A stretch of DNA of 64,000 nucleotides from Amphibalanus amphitrite (GCF_019059575.1 NW_024882206.1:75001-139000); one strand, 5' to 3'. Shown: positions 34,149-46,361, counted from the stretch's first letter. Program-made: numbers and translations. Notes: generated from the sequence alone by a model not told the origin.

Positions 34149-35495
34149 ATGCTGCCTGCCGCGATCCTTCTTCTCTCCCTGGGTGCGGCGCTATCGGCGC
34201 CTGCCCCCGGAGTGACGCCGCCCGTTTCTCCACCTCTACCGCCCGTTCCTCCACCTCTTCCACCGAAGAGGGCTGCCACAGACGCCGATGCGGTGACTGT
34301 TGGTACGCTCAAGACCGCAGGTACCGCCATTGGTAAGTCCTCAGGTGGAGCTGTCTCTCTGGAGCAGACTGCCGATCAGGGAAGCAAAGCTGGAGTCAAG
34401 GTTGATCTCTACTCGCAGAGGGAGGGAGCTACGGAGGGAAGCGCCGCCTCCACCAGCGCGACCAAAGTCAAGTGCAAGCCTGGCTTCAGCAAGGGGGCGA
34501 GTGTGACCGGCCAGCAGACGAGCGGCGCAAGTGTCGGCGAGGCGACGTCGACCTCCGACGCCACGGGAGAGGCGGGAACCATCTGCGACGATACCAAGTC
34601 CGATGTCCAGGGAGGTGCCAGTACCTCCACCATCAGCGACGGCAAGGCAGCTTCTGAGGCGCTCAACACCGCCGCCTCCGAAACGTTGACGGTTCCCGGA
34701 GGGTCCAGCACAGTCTCCAATGCCAACTCGAAGACCGGGGGTACCTCTTCAGGATCCGCTGGAACCGACGCAGCTGGCAAGGCTTCCAGTCGGGGAATCG
34801 GTGACGGCACAACGTCACGTGCAGATTCTCAAACGAAGACATCGACGACAGGCGACGGAAGGAGCGAGGCTGACCAGCGCTCCACCGGTACCGGAACCAC
34901 AGGTCGAAAACGTGGGGCGCTCGGTGCCGAGACTTCTGCACAGACCACGGGTAGTTCGGCAACCGTAGGAGGAGGATCAGATAGCAAGGGCGAGTCCTCC
35001 GCTGGAGGTACAGCCAACCAGGGCTCCAACGTCGCCGCCGAGTCAGACTCCAACCAAAAGATCAGATCAACGAGGACTGGTAGTTCCGCAGTGGATGCGA
35101 AGAGCGTCTCCTCTGCAGCGCTGGGTGCCATTAAAAACAAACTCGTCGGAAAGAGTGACGCAGCTTCAGGAGGCAGCGCAGAGTCGGTAGGTAGCGCCAA
35201 GACCGATTTCAACACCGGAGGTGCCGCTGGCCACTCGGCAGGAGAGGGCAGCGGTTTTGCAGAGACCTCGGTCGGCGGTCAGACTCGCCTGACCGGTGCA
35301 GTCAAGGGAAGCCAGTCATCTAGCGCCAGCGGAAGCGTCACACTGAAACGGCCTGTCTGGCCATGCAAGCTCCCCAGCAAAGCGCCCAAAGGCTGGCCGT
35401 ATGGCTGGGTGCCCGATACTAAATTGGAGTGGCTATGTGTAATCCCTCACAAAATACCCGCCAAGTACAGCAAACTGTATAAGCCTAAATGGTAG
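34149..35495 (+). CDS. Secreted Ser/Gly/Thr/Ala-rich protein, barnacle cement protein-like
   Basis: The ATG at 34149 (CCCACCATG) opens 448 residues in one exon; an upstream in-frame TTG is not the start. MLPAAILLLSLGAALSAPAP is a clear signal peptide. A short Pro-rich spacer (about 21-46) follows. The next 350 or so residues are low-complexity and dominated by Ser, Gly, Thr and Ala with scattered Lys, Asp and Glu. The last 50 residues switch to a basic Pro/Lys/Trp/Tyr-rich tail (from RPVWPCKLPSK) with two of the four cysteines. A long Ser/Thr/Gly/Ala region with a short Pro/Lys/Trp/Cys tail recalls barnacle bulk cement proteins such as the 68k/19k types. A shell-matrix, silk-like or mucin-like protein is the alternative. 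It would be exported and act outside the cell. Confidence 0.8.
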   Translation: MLPAAILLLSLGAALSAPAPGVTPPVSPPLPPVPPPLPPKRAATDADAVTVGTLKTAGTAIGKSSGGAVSLEQTADQGSKAGVKVDLYSQREGATEGSAASTSATKVKCKPGFSKGASVTGQQTSGASVGEATSTSDATGEAGTICDDTKSDVQGGASTSTISDGKAASEALNTAASETLTVPGGSSTVSNANSKTGGTSSGSAGTDAAGKASSRGIGDGTTSRADSQTKTSTTGDGRSEADQRSTGTGTTGRKRGALGAETSAQTTGSSATVGGGSDSKGESSAGGTANQGSNVAAESDSNQKIRSTRTGSSAVDAKSVSSAALGAIKNKLVGKSDAASGGSAESVGSAKTDFNTGGAAGHSAGEGSGFAETSVGGQTRLTGAVKGSQSSSASGSVTLKRPVWPCKLPSKAPKGWPYGWVPDTKLEWLCVIPHKIPAKYSKLYKPKW

Positions 35496-35880
35496 GATAA
35501 ATGTACGGTGAGATAGCGCGACGGCGACTGAACCGGCACGATATCGGCTGGATAAATGCGGAAGAATCATCAGGATTCTGAGGAAATCTCACGGATTTTG
35601 AGGAAATTCAAAGATCTTTTAACACATCCTTAGGTTGCCGAAGGGTTACTGTGAAGATCTTAGGATTTCTAAAGAAATCCTCGGGATAATGTAGAACTCC
35701 TCAGGATTCTTCTTCGGTTGCGCCGTTGGCGGACCTGATACTGACCACACGCGCTACTTTGACCAGAGAAATGAATGTGCAAACAGCCTTGAGCTGTTTT
35801 GTACTGACGCCAATGATCGTGCTTGTATATGTACCACTTGGGAATGATGCATTATGGGTAATAAAAACGCCACATCGTCT
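35496..35880 (+). other. 3' untranslated region with poly(A) signal
   Basis: AATAAA occurs at 35860-35865, about 365 bases after the stop. Between them lie imperfect CTCAGGATTCT / GAGGAAATC repeats (35565-35715), some inverted. Confidence 0.5.
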
Positions 35881-36194
35881 ACAAATAGTGATTTTTTTTG
35901 TAACGAGATTTTGGGAAATATTGCGACATTGAGAAATATCGTGCTAAACGTAAGTTTGGTGGCAGGCTTTGTCGATATTGATCAAAAAGTTAGACCAAAC
36001 TAATTTCAACTTACGTACGGTAGGTATAAATTTGTCAAAAGGTGTTGATCAGATGTTACAGAACCCTTGACGACTGCTGCACCTACCTATCTTTAGAGCT
36101 TAGGCACCAATGCAGCTGATAAGGTCTATAGTAAGATGATCATCTTCTTGCATAGCAAGGTCTGCCATATCGTTTGACTTGCATTATTTGCTGT

Positions 36195-37826
36195 TTAACC
36201 CGTGCCCTACTGGGGTCTGCGTATAGTCCCCTCATAGCCTAACTCCTAACTCCGAAACCACTGGTCAAAATTCAAAGGGCGTCTGATAGCCCCGGAAAAA
36301 CTGTCATACGACAGCTAATTTCATTGACCTCAATGTCACCGATGACGTCACAGGTCAGGTCAAAGTAAAAAGTATTAGCATTTTGGCTTATTCACATTTT
36401 GGGATCTGGCCGCCGGCTTACAAGGCAGATCAGGCTCATTTTTGGTTTACACACTCGTGAATAGATGCTATAGATACCCTGAGGGTAGCCAACTTGCACT
36501 TTGATTTTCAGGTCAGGGTAAGGTCATCACAGGTCAGGGAAATATATCATGCGTCGGTCACGTGACACATGTTTTACGGTCCATTTAGGTCAGAGATTTC
36601 GGATTTGATGTCGTCTGTGTCATTCGAGGTCGTTTTGAGTCGATAGGCGTTATCACAAGTGTATTCGCGGCCATTGGGGCGACGTAAGAGAAGAAGAAAA
36701 CAACAAGCCCAAAAGAACTTTGAACTATCAGTTAGCATGCACATTTTTTTATGTGTAGCGAATCTACCATTAATTGTTAGAGAAAATTGCGTTTAAAACC
36801 TTCCATTTATGCTTTTCCCATCGTTTTCACAATATGTTCTTTTACTAAGCTAGAAACACAAATTAGAAATAGTTCCCGCATCATCGTCAAGAACAATAGG
36901 GAAGGCTTGAAGTAAATACAATACCTAATCTAAACGGTTTTGTAAGATGTAAAGACACTTCTAAAATTGCCTTTAGAAATATTGAAGGCAAAAGTTGAAC
37001 TTTTTCACGAGACGGATGTCTATAAACCTAACGTGGGACGACTCAGCCGGTATTTCTTCGCCTACAGCCCAGCTTTCCCTAGTGACCGCTAGAGGCGCTA
37101 CTATCGATGTTCACCCGTGCCGCCTAGACGTTGAATCTAGCTTAGGTCAGGTCACTTTCAGGTAAAAAAGGTCAAGTTTTGCAGTTGAAGTTTTCCAACA
37201 AAAAAGGTGTCTATTGGATGCAGTTTGAGTTCAGGAACACGATGGGGCTAATTATATTGGTGTACGATGTCAAAACGTACTGAAAAATTGATTAAAAAAT
37301 TTGTTAATTGTGATTTGTTTTGCAATAATGCGTATAACTTTGCCATTTTTAAAGAAATTTAGCTGAAACTTGCTAGAGTAAGTCATTAGCATGTGTTCTA
37401 TCACATACATTCCGGTTTTTTCTCAAAACTTATTTTTTTAAATATAAGAATATAATTTTTGAAATTTATTATAAATAATTTTCAAAATATTCAAAAATTT
37501 TGAAATTCCGAGATAACAGTTTGATAGCGCAGTTTATTCTGAGTTCTCTCATGCAAAGAAATTGGATCTAGCTTAAAAAAACTGAGTTATTGGGAGCGAT
37601 TGACGTGGTTCAATATTTTGCTTCGAAATCGGCCGAACGTGACGTCACTCTGACGTCACTTCCGGCCGACCTATGGTAGCTACGAAGTTAATATTTTATC
37701 ACAAGGTGTCAAATTGATGCAGCTGAAGGTAATAAAAGTTTGGCGTCGATATGTCAAGCGGTTTGGAAGTTATTGGATAAAAACGGGAGGGAGCTATAAA
37801 TAGCCCCCAGGTGGGGCGCGGGTTAA
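36195..37826. mobile_element. TTAA-flanked piggyBac-like non-autonomous element 1
   Basis: TTAA plus CCCGTGCCCTACTGGGG at the left matches CCCCAGGTGGGGCGCGGG plus TTAA at the right. Just inside is the phrase AACTCCGAAACCACTGG shared with sibling elements. The interior holds several AGGTCAGGTCA runs (36353, 36512, 37145) and TGACGTCA-type sites (36345, 37641-37660). No open frame is seen. Confidence 0.75.
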
Positions 37827-37868
37827 AGAACGCTCGAAAATGCTAAAAGTGACAAAGCTAGGCATTGC

Positions 37869-38818
37869 TTAACCCTCGCCCATGTAGGGGGGGGGTTGGT
37901 GCAACCCCCCCCCCCGAGGTTTTTCGGAAATAGTGCAAAAACGGCGGCGCGCAGCGCCGCCAAATTTTGGGTACCTTATGGGGCAAACCTTGCGCATCTT
38001 TTGATAAAAAAAAAATTGACCGGGTCATGTCAGGTCACGGAGTTATGACGTCACAAAGGGAACAGCCTCCGGCCGGATTTTCACAAACTGAGTGCCAACG
38101 CCCGAGGTTTCCTGCCGGTGGTACGGACATCGGTTGATGGATCGTGATGAAACTTCCCATGCATGTTGGGGCAAGTATTGGCTATCATATGGTATAAGAA
38201 ACTTGACCGGGTCAGGTCAGGTCACGGAGCTATGACGTCACAAGAGGAACAGCGTCCGGTACTATTTTTGAAAAGCGCCCGAACCACTATTTTGCTAATT
38301 CTTGTCACCTCAATGGGAATATGCAGCAATATTAGCTTCTATAGGGAGCAAATGGACCTTCCAAATCCAAAAATACAATCAGATTTGAAAAATTTAAATT
38401 TTGATTTTTCGAATTTCTGCCGCCGACTGTGACCTTGCCGACTTCCGGCGCTCCCAACGCGCCATTTTTAGAGCTAGGGAAACGAAATACATACCAAACG
38501 ATAGAGAATTGATCAAGGAACACGATAGTGAAGGTTTCAAGTCGATATCTCTCACCGTTTTGCCGCAATCGCCGCGGAAAGTTGAAAAAAAGTCTATTTT
38601 TCCGAAAATTTGACCTTTGACCGGTCAAAAGTAGGTCAAATGTTGACCTAGGACCAAAAAATATACCACCAATCGCGAGATCTCGGCGGGAGCAATCCGT
38701 TGGTCTTTTCCGCTAAGCTCTACGACGCTCCGTTTTCAAACGCCAAGGGGGGGGTCGCACCAACCCCCCCCCCTGCATGGGCGAAGGTGGCAGATCGCCG
38801 TTTACGGGCGAGGGTTAA
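37869..38818. mobile_element. TTAA-flanked piggyBac-like non-autonomous element 2
   Basis: The left end is TTAACCCTCGCCCATGTAGG and then a G-tract/C-tract hairpin with loop TTGGTGCAA. The right end repeats CCCTCGCCC twice, separated by about 32 bases, inside TTAA at 38815-38818. The palindrome GGCGGCGCGCAGCGCCGCC (37942-37960) follows the left hairpin. GTCAGGTCACGGAG...TGACGTCACAA occurs twice (38027, 38215). Non-coding. Confidence 0.8.
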
Positions 38819-38892
38819 TATTTCGCAGCCAACATGAGCTTAAGTTGGACAAAAAAAGCCAAAGGGTATAGTTAGAATGCAGTGAGTCAAAA

Positions 38893-39391
38893 TTTAGCCC
38901 TCGCCGGCCGAGGGGAGCGGGTGCCCCCCCCCCCCCCTATAGGCTTTTTCGCGATAGCTCCGAACACGATGGCGATAGAGAGCTGAAACTTGGCGTTCCT
39001 GATTTTTTATTAAAGCCGGATCTTTTGACACCAACTACATGTTCGGGTCGGGTCAGGTCACTGACCTATGACATCATAAATGAACCTCTGCACGGTCTTC
39101 AGATTTCGCTATTCGCAACGCCCTCACTAACAGAGGAGCTTTCACAGGGAAATGAAACTTGCAGAATCTAGTATTCATTACGAGTCTCACAACTTGTATA
39201 TCTCTGATTTTTCCTTAAGGTCAAATGAGGTCAGGTCATTTTGGTGACCTCACCATTATAGGTAAGTCAATGGGGAAAACGAAACTGCTATTCTGGCGCC
39301 GGGAACCATCTCCAGCAATCTCAAGCACACAGAATCGTGATTTGATGCACTCCTTGCAATGTTAGATGCGTCACGTTTGCAATGCTGACCT
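38893..39391. mobile_element. Partial TTAA-family element
   Basis: It starts TTAGCCCTCGCCGGCCGAGG (degenerate TTAA) and has a long C tract at 38924. From 38941 to 39391 it matches 48555-48998 over about 450 bases by eye. Its right end is missing at the junction with the next element. Confidence 0.65.
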
Positions 39392-40570
39392 TTAACCTGG
39401 CAGGCGGTTCCCGGCCACCTTCCGCGCGGTGGATGGGGGGGGGATTTTTTGCCCCCCCCCGTATCTCCGAAACTACTGGACGGATTCGAAAATTTAAACA
39501 GTGTTCGATAGCACTGTCAAATTTGTCGAGGGAGACCAAGTTTCATTGACCTCGAAGTCACCAATGACGTCACAGGGCAGGTCAAAGATAAAATGTTTCC
39601 CCGTTCACGGGCCTTCTAGGGAAAGCGCTATAACACCGAGTAAAACGCATTTCGTCGAAAATCAGCGATAGGGCGTCAGTTGTCTAGTACATATGTTGCT
39701 ATTAGAAGACACTGGTCATACCAGGTCAGGTCACTGGTCAGGTCACCAAGGGTCACATGAACTCAACTTTACTAAGGTTGTGCGATGCATGTTTTATGGC
39801 CAATTTTTCATTTCCAACTCAATGGTGTTGGTTTTAAGACTATCAGGTACGTTTTAGGTCACTTTCTGCTGGAGGTCAGGTCACGGTCAGGTAAAAAAAG
39901 GTCAAATTTCAAAGTTGATAGTTTTGCATAAAATGGGTATTGATTCGATGCAGCTCGTCACGGGGAGTCTAATGGTGGTCTTTGTGTTTCGCTACGAGGT
40001 CTAGAATTGCTAAAAATTGAGTTTGAAAATTTGACGTCATCAATTTTGAAGTTTTTTTGTTCGCTATAACTTGGCAAAAAAGAGGTATCGATCTCAAATT
40101 CGGTATTTAATTAGATAGAAGGCGCTAGGGACTATCACGTATGTTCCGTTTTTTTCTAAATTAAAAAAATTGGATTTTTGGCTTTTATGTTCAAAAAATC
40201 TATTTTTTAATTTTTTAGGGTCAAAATCCAAAAATTTTCAAAAATCCGAGATGACAGTTTTGTAGCCTTTTAATTCTACACCATTTATGTCTGAAACATT
40301 TTTCTGTAGCTCTAAAGCTGTAGGCCTGACAGCTCTTCCCGCGAAACCTTTTTTTGGGTCGAAAATGGCAGAAATGACGTCACTCTGACGTCGTTAGCGG
40401 CCAACATATCATAGCCTTCGGAAAAAATTGTTCACAATGTGCAATAGCTATTCACGGGAGGGTAGGACGTAGGTAGGTACTGAAAGTTAGGTGACGATCG
40501 GCTCAGCGATTCTGGAGAAATATCGAAAAAAGGGGGCAACAAATGCCCCCCCCCCACCCTGGAAGGTTAA
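39392..40570. mobile_element. TTAA-flanked element 3
   Basis: TTAA at 39392-39395 and 40567-40570 bound 1179 bp. The left end is TTAACCTGGCAGGCGG, then about 25 bases and a G-tract/C-tract hairpin (39434-39465). The right end has a matching hairpin (40532-40555) and CCTTCC before TTAA. The phrase ATCTCCGAAACTACTGGA follows the left hairpin. AGGTCA-type runs lie at 39577, 39721-39750 and 39871-39905. It abuts the partial copy to the left. Confidence 0.7.
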
Positions 40571-41644
40571 CAAGACGGTTAACAAGTCTTTCTCTGAGGT
40601 GCTTCCACCTGATACATCGGCGGCCAGCGCTCCAACCATGCCTCCTCTGAAGCTCCTAGTACTGCCATCTCGTGCCCAGGCATTCAACTACCCTTCCGCC
40701 TAGGTTAGTGCTGCCACCTTGTGACAAAACCTCCAACTAGACTTCTGCTGAGCCAAGTGCTGCCGCCTTGTGATTAACTCTCAAACTATCTCACCCCCTG
40801 AGAAGATTGCCTGACGCCGCCACTGGGCTTCAGAATTCGGATCATCGTGCTGCAGACTATATGGCAGAGGCGTCTCCAGCGCTTTTATCCAGGGTTATTA
40901 GTAAAGTAATCTTGATCCACGGGGGTTGTCGGATTCTGGAATACGACGAAAAGGTAGCAAACTCAAATTGGTAATGCCTCAAATTGGTACTTAGCAAAGG
41001 AAGATATAAAAAATAATGATTCGTGAAAAGATGTAGCTATTCCTATCTATTTGTGGAGGCAGTTGTGATCAGAACCGACATAAAGTTTATTTCTGTATTT
41101 CCTCTTTGGAGACATGTAAGAAACAAATGCATGGGTAGCTTGCTACAGAACCTTTCCTATACATTATGTGCATAGATATTTTTTATTTATTATATTTACT
41201 TTTTTGTATACATGCATACCTAATGTTTCATGAGGGCATTGATCCAGTCATAACAGCGTTCGATATTCCGTGTCTATTGTTCGGTTCAACCATGTTCAAC
41301 CAAGGGTTCAACTGCCGTGCTTTTGAGGCCAATTGCTTTACCGTTACGGGTACGATCCACCAAACTTCACGAAACACCGCCTGCTAGAAACGAGCTCCGT
41401 GCTACCCAGCACCCTCCGTTCGGGGGATAGCTTTCGTCACCTCTGCATTCCTCCGACCAAAATCAGCCCGAGGGGAGAGAGTGCAGAGACGAGGGCAGAG
41501 GGGGCGAGCAGGGCGGCAGGGAAACTTTCACTAGCGAGCAGCACACCTGCAGGTGTGCTGCATGGGGTCATTCACCATTACAATTTACATCAGCTCACAG
41601 GGTACTCAGCTGAGGCGTGTTTCAGGCACTGACAGCAAGTAAGG
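40571..41644. other. Non-coding stretch
   Basis: No gene was recognised. Its right end, from about 41607, is a GTGTGTTTMAGGCACTGA minisatellite that hosts the palindrome. Confidence 0.5.
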
Positions 41645-41682
41645 TGTGTTTAAGGCACTGAAAGTTAGTTAGTGTGGTGTGT
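41645..41682. repeat. Minisatellite unit carrying the empty insertion site
   Basis: GTGTGTTTAAGGCACTG at 41645-41661 is an unoccupied version of the site. After the palindrome, TTAAGGCACTGAAAGTTAG resumes at 43407. The unit is about 33 bases. Confidence 0.8.
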
Positions 41683-43410
41683 TTAACACGCGCAGTGGAA
41701 GGGGGGGGGGGCGGATTTCGCCCACCCCTCCTGTTTTTCGCCAATAACTCGCGCCGCAAACATAATATTAATGTGAAATTTCGGCTACCTGTCCAGAATT
41801 GAATTGCGGATCTTCTCGTGCAAGAAATAAGAAAATCGGTTCACAACTTTTCTAGTAATAGCGGTGTAAAGTCAAACCCCTGCCGCCGCGGCGGCGCGGC
41901 GGCGCGGCGGCCGGCGCTAGCCGTTACGCGCCGCCTGAATTGTAGACTGTGCCGGGGCGGGACGGTTCCGTCTTTACATCGCGCTCCTTACCGCTGATTA
42001 TATTAGATTCGCGTCAAATTCGGTGAGAAGACTGAGAAATGTACAGGCAATCATATGGTCAAAGAATTTTGAAAATCGGCCGGTAATAATTTGAGTTATG
42101 AGTGTGTAAACACAAAATTGTGATTGCCGCGTTTCCCGCGTCGGCCGATCCCGCTTCAGCCGGCGACATCTTACCCTTAGCAGGCTTCTAACTGCCATAT
42201 TTATTGTTGGATTATCTAGAAATTCACCATACATACTCACAAATGTTTGTTCTTTCGTATAGTGAAAGAAAAAAGAAAATCGGCCGGTAACTTTTTGAGT
42301 TATCGGCGTGTAAACGCAAAAAAGTCGCTAATATGGCAGATTTGACCACATTTGACCTCAATTGACCTTGAAGATATTGACCTAGGGTCATGAAATTTAC
42401 ACACAACAGAGTTCCCCATGGCCCCCACCTACCCTCCAAATTTCGTCTTTCTAGCTCTAGTGGGAGCTGAGATCTTAGGGGGGGGCGACATCCGCCCCCC
42501 CCCTTCCACTGGGCGTAGTACTCGCAACCCTTCCACTGCGCGTGTTAACACGCGCAGTGGAAGGGTTGCGAGTACTACGCCCAGTGGAAGGGGGGGGGGC
42601 GGATGTCGCCCCCCCCCTAAGATCTCAGCTCCCAGTGGAGCTAGAAAGACGAAATTTGGAGGGTAGGTGGGGGCCATGGGGAACTCTGTTGTGTGTGAAT
42701 TTCATGACCCTAGGTCAATATCTTCAAGGTCAAATGAGGTCAAATGTGGTCAAATCTGCCATATTAGCGACTTTTTTGCGTTTACACGCCGATAACTCAA
42801 AAAGTTACCGGCCGATTTTTTTAAATCTTTCACTATACGAAAGAACAAACATTTGTGAGTATGTATGGTGAATTTCTAGATAATCCAACAATAAATATGG
42901 CAGTTAGAAGCCTGCTAAGGGTAAGATGTCGCCGGCTGAAGCGGCCACGGCCGACGCGGGAAACGCGGCAATCACAATTTTGTGTTTACACACTCATAAC
43001 TCAAGTTGTTACCGGCCGATTTTCAAAATTCTTTGACCATATGATTGCCTGTGCATTTCTCAGTCTTCTCACCGAATTTGACGCGAATCTAATATATTCA
43101 GCGGTAAGGAGCGCGATGTAAAGACGGAACCGTCCCGCCCCGGCACAGTCTACAATTCAGGCGGCGCGTAACGGCTAGCGCCGGCCGCCGCGCCGCCGCG
43201 CCGCCGCGGCGGCAGGATGTTTGACTTTACATCGCTATTACTAGAAAAGTTGTGAACCGATTTTCTTACTTCTTGCACGAGAAGATCCGCAATTCAATTC
43301 TGGACAGGTAGCCGAAATTTCACATTGATATTATGCTTGCGACGCGAGTTATTGGCGAAAAACAGGAGGGGTGGGCGAAATCCGCCCCCCCCTTCCACTG
43401 CGCGTGTTAA
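41683..43410. mobile_element. 1.73-kb palindrome of two head-to-head TTAA elements
   Basis: TTAA lies at 41683-41686, at the exact centre 42545-42548 and at 43407-43410. Each 866-bp half starts or ends CACGCGCAGTGGAAGG and carries a G-tract/C-tract hairpin. The inner end of each repeats CTTCCACTGSGCGT twice, about 30 bases apart. The two halves are nearly identical in reverse complement. They include a CGGCGGCGCGG block (41885-41915, inverted at 43180-43210) and GGTCA runs near 42352 and 42715. Mirror-image open frames on both strands are a consequence of the symmetry. Confidence 0.9.
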
Positions 43411-45162
43411 GGCACTGAAAGTTAGTTAGTGTGGTGTGTTTCAGGCTCCCTGGTTTGTACTCGGCGGGACTGGAAGCTATTCCACATACTGCAGCCGCAG
43501 GTCAACACGCTCGGACACTTGGAAACACATCGAGGATACATTGGGAAAATAAATATCACCTCTAACAACTCTCGCATCTCTTAAATCTCTTACATCGCTC
43601 ACAGGTCTTGCATCTCTTTCTATTCCCAGCATAGCAATGGTTTTTTTATCCCTGCCGATACACTCATATACCACTTCAGACTCACTACAACAAATACATG
43701 AATATTTTCAGGTCACCAACAGCAGCAGCGGATCACCGCTCGATGCAATGAAGCGGCTGGCGGCAGCGGCGGCGGAGACGGAGACGGCTGGCTGCCTCAA
43801 GCGATGGCGATCGGCGGCGCGGCGGCGGCGGCGGCGGGCGGAGGTAGCTCGAGGTTCCTTGCCCTCAATTTCGATGGTCGCTAGCGTTCAGCTGACCCGG
43901 ATAAGGCGCTCTTCAGCTGACAACTCGCCAACCTCAGCCACCACTCGCAGCAGTATGAAAACGCTTTACGAAGCGTCACTTGCAGTCCGGATTATTAGCT
44001 GTCATTCGGTTTGGACACCTTTTTTAGTTTATCGACACGACACCGATCATCATTTGGCAATTGGAATTTGATATTTCATGTTCGATTTATTTTTACCTGA
44101 TTTGTGCGTCCTATTTCTAACCACTGATTTTTCAATGTGTTTCTCCTTTTCCATACAAACTTGCCGATATACTATACAAATTATTTAACAAATATGTAAC
44201 GACCAGATCGCGTGCCAAATGCGCTAAACGCTTTAGCTTCGTACGTTCTTTCATTTACCAAACTATAGTCCCGTTCGGATAAGATTTCCGTGTGAGTCGT
44301 CTTCTTTTCTATCGTGTCTACCCCGAGAATCATCTGTGAATCGAAAGTGGGTGCGAATGAGGACAAATGCATAAATCATTGGGACTTCCTCACGTGAATG
44401 ACTTGCACAGGCTCCTCCTCCTCCCTTTCATTTCCTCAGTGCAACGGTGTAGGCTTTCACAGGTGGCCTAAAGCGCACTTCACATCGCAACAGGCAGGGT
44501 GTCATCACCAGTCAGTCCATCTTATCCTGACGTGTGACGTCAGACGGGATGCTTCAGACGTGTGACGCTGGCAGGGGTTCATCAGATATGTGAATGAAGC
44601 TCATTAAAAGGCAAATCTGAGTAAATATCAAGGCAAACTTCAGGTTACAATGAATGATACCATTGGGTCCCCAGCACAAAATGTATCTTAGTTTTTTTAT
44701 TCTCTGGGATCTGGCGACATTTTTGGATCAACAGAAATTAATGCTATGATCTATGATCCCACTGGATCTCTCGCGAAAATCATGCTAAGATTTTTATTGC
44801 AATCGATTTCTTGATAAACTGATAAAGGTGAACTATGGTCCCTTCAAAGCCTAGAGTAAGTTCCGTGAGATGAAACCGATCCCAGACCCATTTTTCATAT
44901 CTGTGACAACTACATAATTATAACATCATCAGAGCCATGGTGCACGTCGCGGCGGAAGTGCCAAACATCCGGTGGACGTAAATTGCACACAATTTTACAC
45001 CCTCGCATCCGATCCGAGCGGAGAGAAGGGCTGGTGCCATCACCCATGATGTATCATGTGACATCAGACACTAGCCAGTGGTTTTGCATTAATTTGTTGC
45101 GGCACCTGGGCAGGATAATGATGTTTTCTTGCATGCCCTAAGGTCAAATTCATAGGTAAGTT
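43411..45162. other. Mostly non-coding, one exon-like segment
   Basis: At about 43713-43848 a TTTTCAG acceptor-like end is followed by an open stretch rich in Ala, Glu and Arg and then GAG|GTAGCT. It could be an exon, but no domain is recognisable and the Arg run comes from a CGG repeat. The rest shows nothing. Confidence 0.3.
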
Positions 45163-46361
45163 TTAACCCGCGCCCGGCTGGGGGTCCTGGATTTCCACGC
45201 CCTGCTGGGGGGGGGGTGTTTGAACACCCCCCTTCTAACTCGGCTCCTGGGCCACGTAGCGATACGCGGAAGGCGGCGTTCGAAAGAGCGTCAAAAATAA
45301 TGAGGAAATCACTTCGGTCAATTTTTTGGTCAGGTCAAAGGTCAGGTCACCAGAGGTCATTGAAGTCAAAATTTCGCCGATTTCCAGGTAAAATGTCGAA
45401 AATTTCCAAGAAGCCAACGCATAACTCGGAAACCAATAGAGCTACAGCGCCGCGGAAAAGCGCATTCGATAGCCCTATTAACGCCCTTTCTGAGTAATGC
45501 TCTCAGATTTGACCTAACGTCAACGGTTTTGCCTGCAGGGGGCAAAAACTGCAAAAATAGCCGATTTTTTCGGAAAAAGTTTTTCTGCAATAACTTTTGA
45601 CCAAAGCCTTGTACGAGCTTACTTTTACCGGCATCGTGTTCCTCTCGTCAAGACGCATCGAATGAACTATAAGTTGACCTTGAAAGGTCAACTTGAAAAT
45701 TTGACGTCAGGTCAAGGTCATGACCTGACCGGAAAGGGTCATGTTGCATATCAGTCGATCCATATCGTCGAGCTGAACACATCTAAGGCGTTTTCATCGC
45801 TCTAGCATGCCTCTATCAAAAGTTATTTGCGAAAAACTGTTAGATACCATTCGTGACCTAAGATGACCTCAGGGCATAAACAGGGGTCACGGACACCATT
45901 TTCATGTTCAGTGTGTCTAAACCACTTGTAATTCAGTGTTTGGGAGTGTTTATAATGTCTTTCGTCCAAAGGAGGCGCATTTCAATTTTCTCCCATTGAC
46001 TTATACCTAATGGGGAGGTCGCAAAATTGACCTGACCTTAGGTCATCGATATCAAAATTCTGAGATATACATTTTGTACATGCTATTGCTCTTAGCAATC
46101 GCTGAAAGTTTCAAAGCGATCGGTCATTCGGTGTAGCTATGACAGACATTGAAACTTTTTATGAGGTGAGGTCACTTCAAGTGACCTGGTGACCTGACCT
46201 TGAATGACCTTGGTGTGAAAATTTCACAACATGTGTAGAATTGATGTATGATAAGGTGTACCAAAAACGGCGGCGCTCCGCGCCGCCGTTTTTGAGATAT
46301 TCGCGAAAAACCACAAGGGGGGGGGGGGTGTTCAAACACCCCCCAGCAGGGCGCGGGTTAA
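45163..46361. mobile_element. TTAA-flanked piggyBac-like non-autonomous element 4
   Basis: TTAACCCGCGCCCGGCTGGG starts the left end. A second copy of the terminal motif, CACGCCCTGCTGGGGG, lies about 33 bases further in, before the hairpin GGGGTGTTTGAACACCCC. The right end has a single motif, CCCCCAGCAGGGCGCGGG plus TTAA. GGCGGCGC...GCGCCGCC is at 46270-46288. The interior is dense in AGGTCA/TGACCT, for example 45329-45358, 45672-45730 and 46164-46210. Confidence 0.85.

Noticed and set aside
34409..35215. Overlapping minus-strand frames in the cement-like gene
   Set aside because: Antisense artefacts of its GC-rich biased codons; the plus frame has signal peptide, Kozak and TATA.
42418..42871. 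Mirror-image frames on both strands
   Set aside because: Produced by the palindrome; they run through G/C tracts and terminal repeats.
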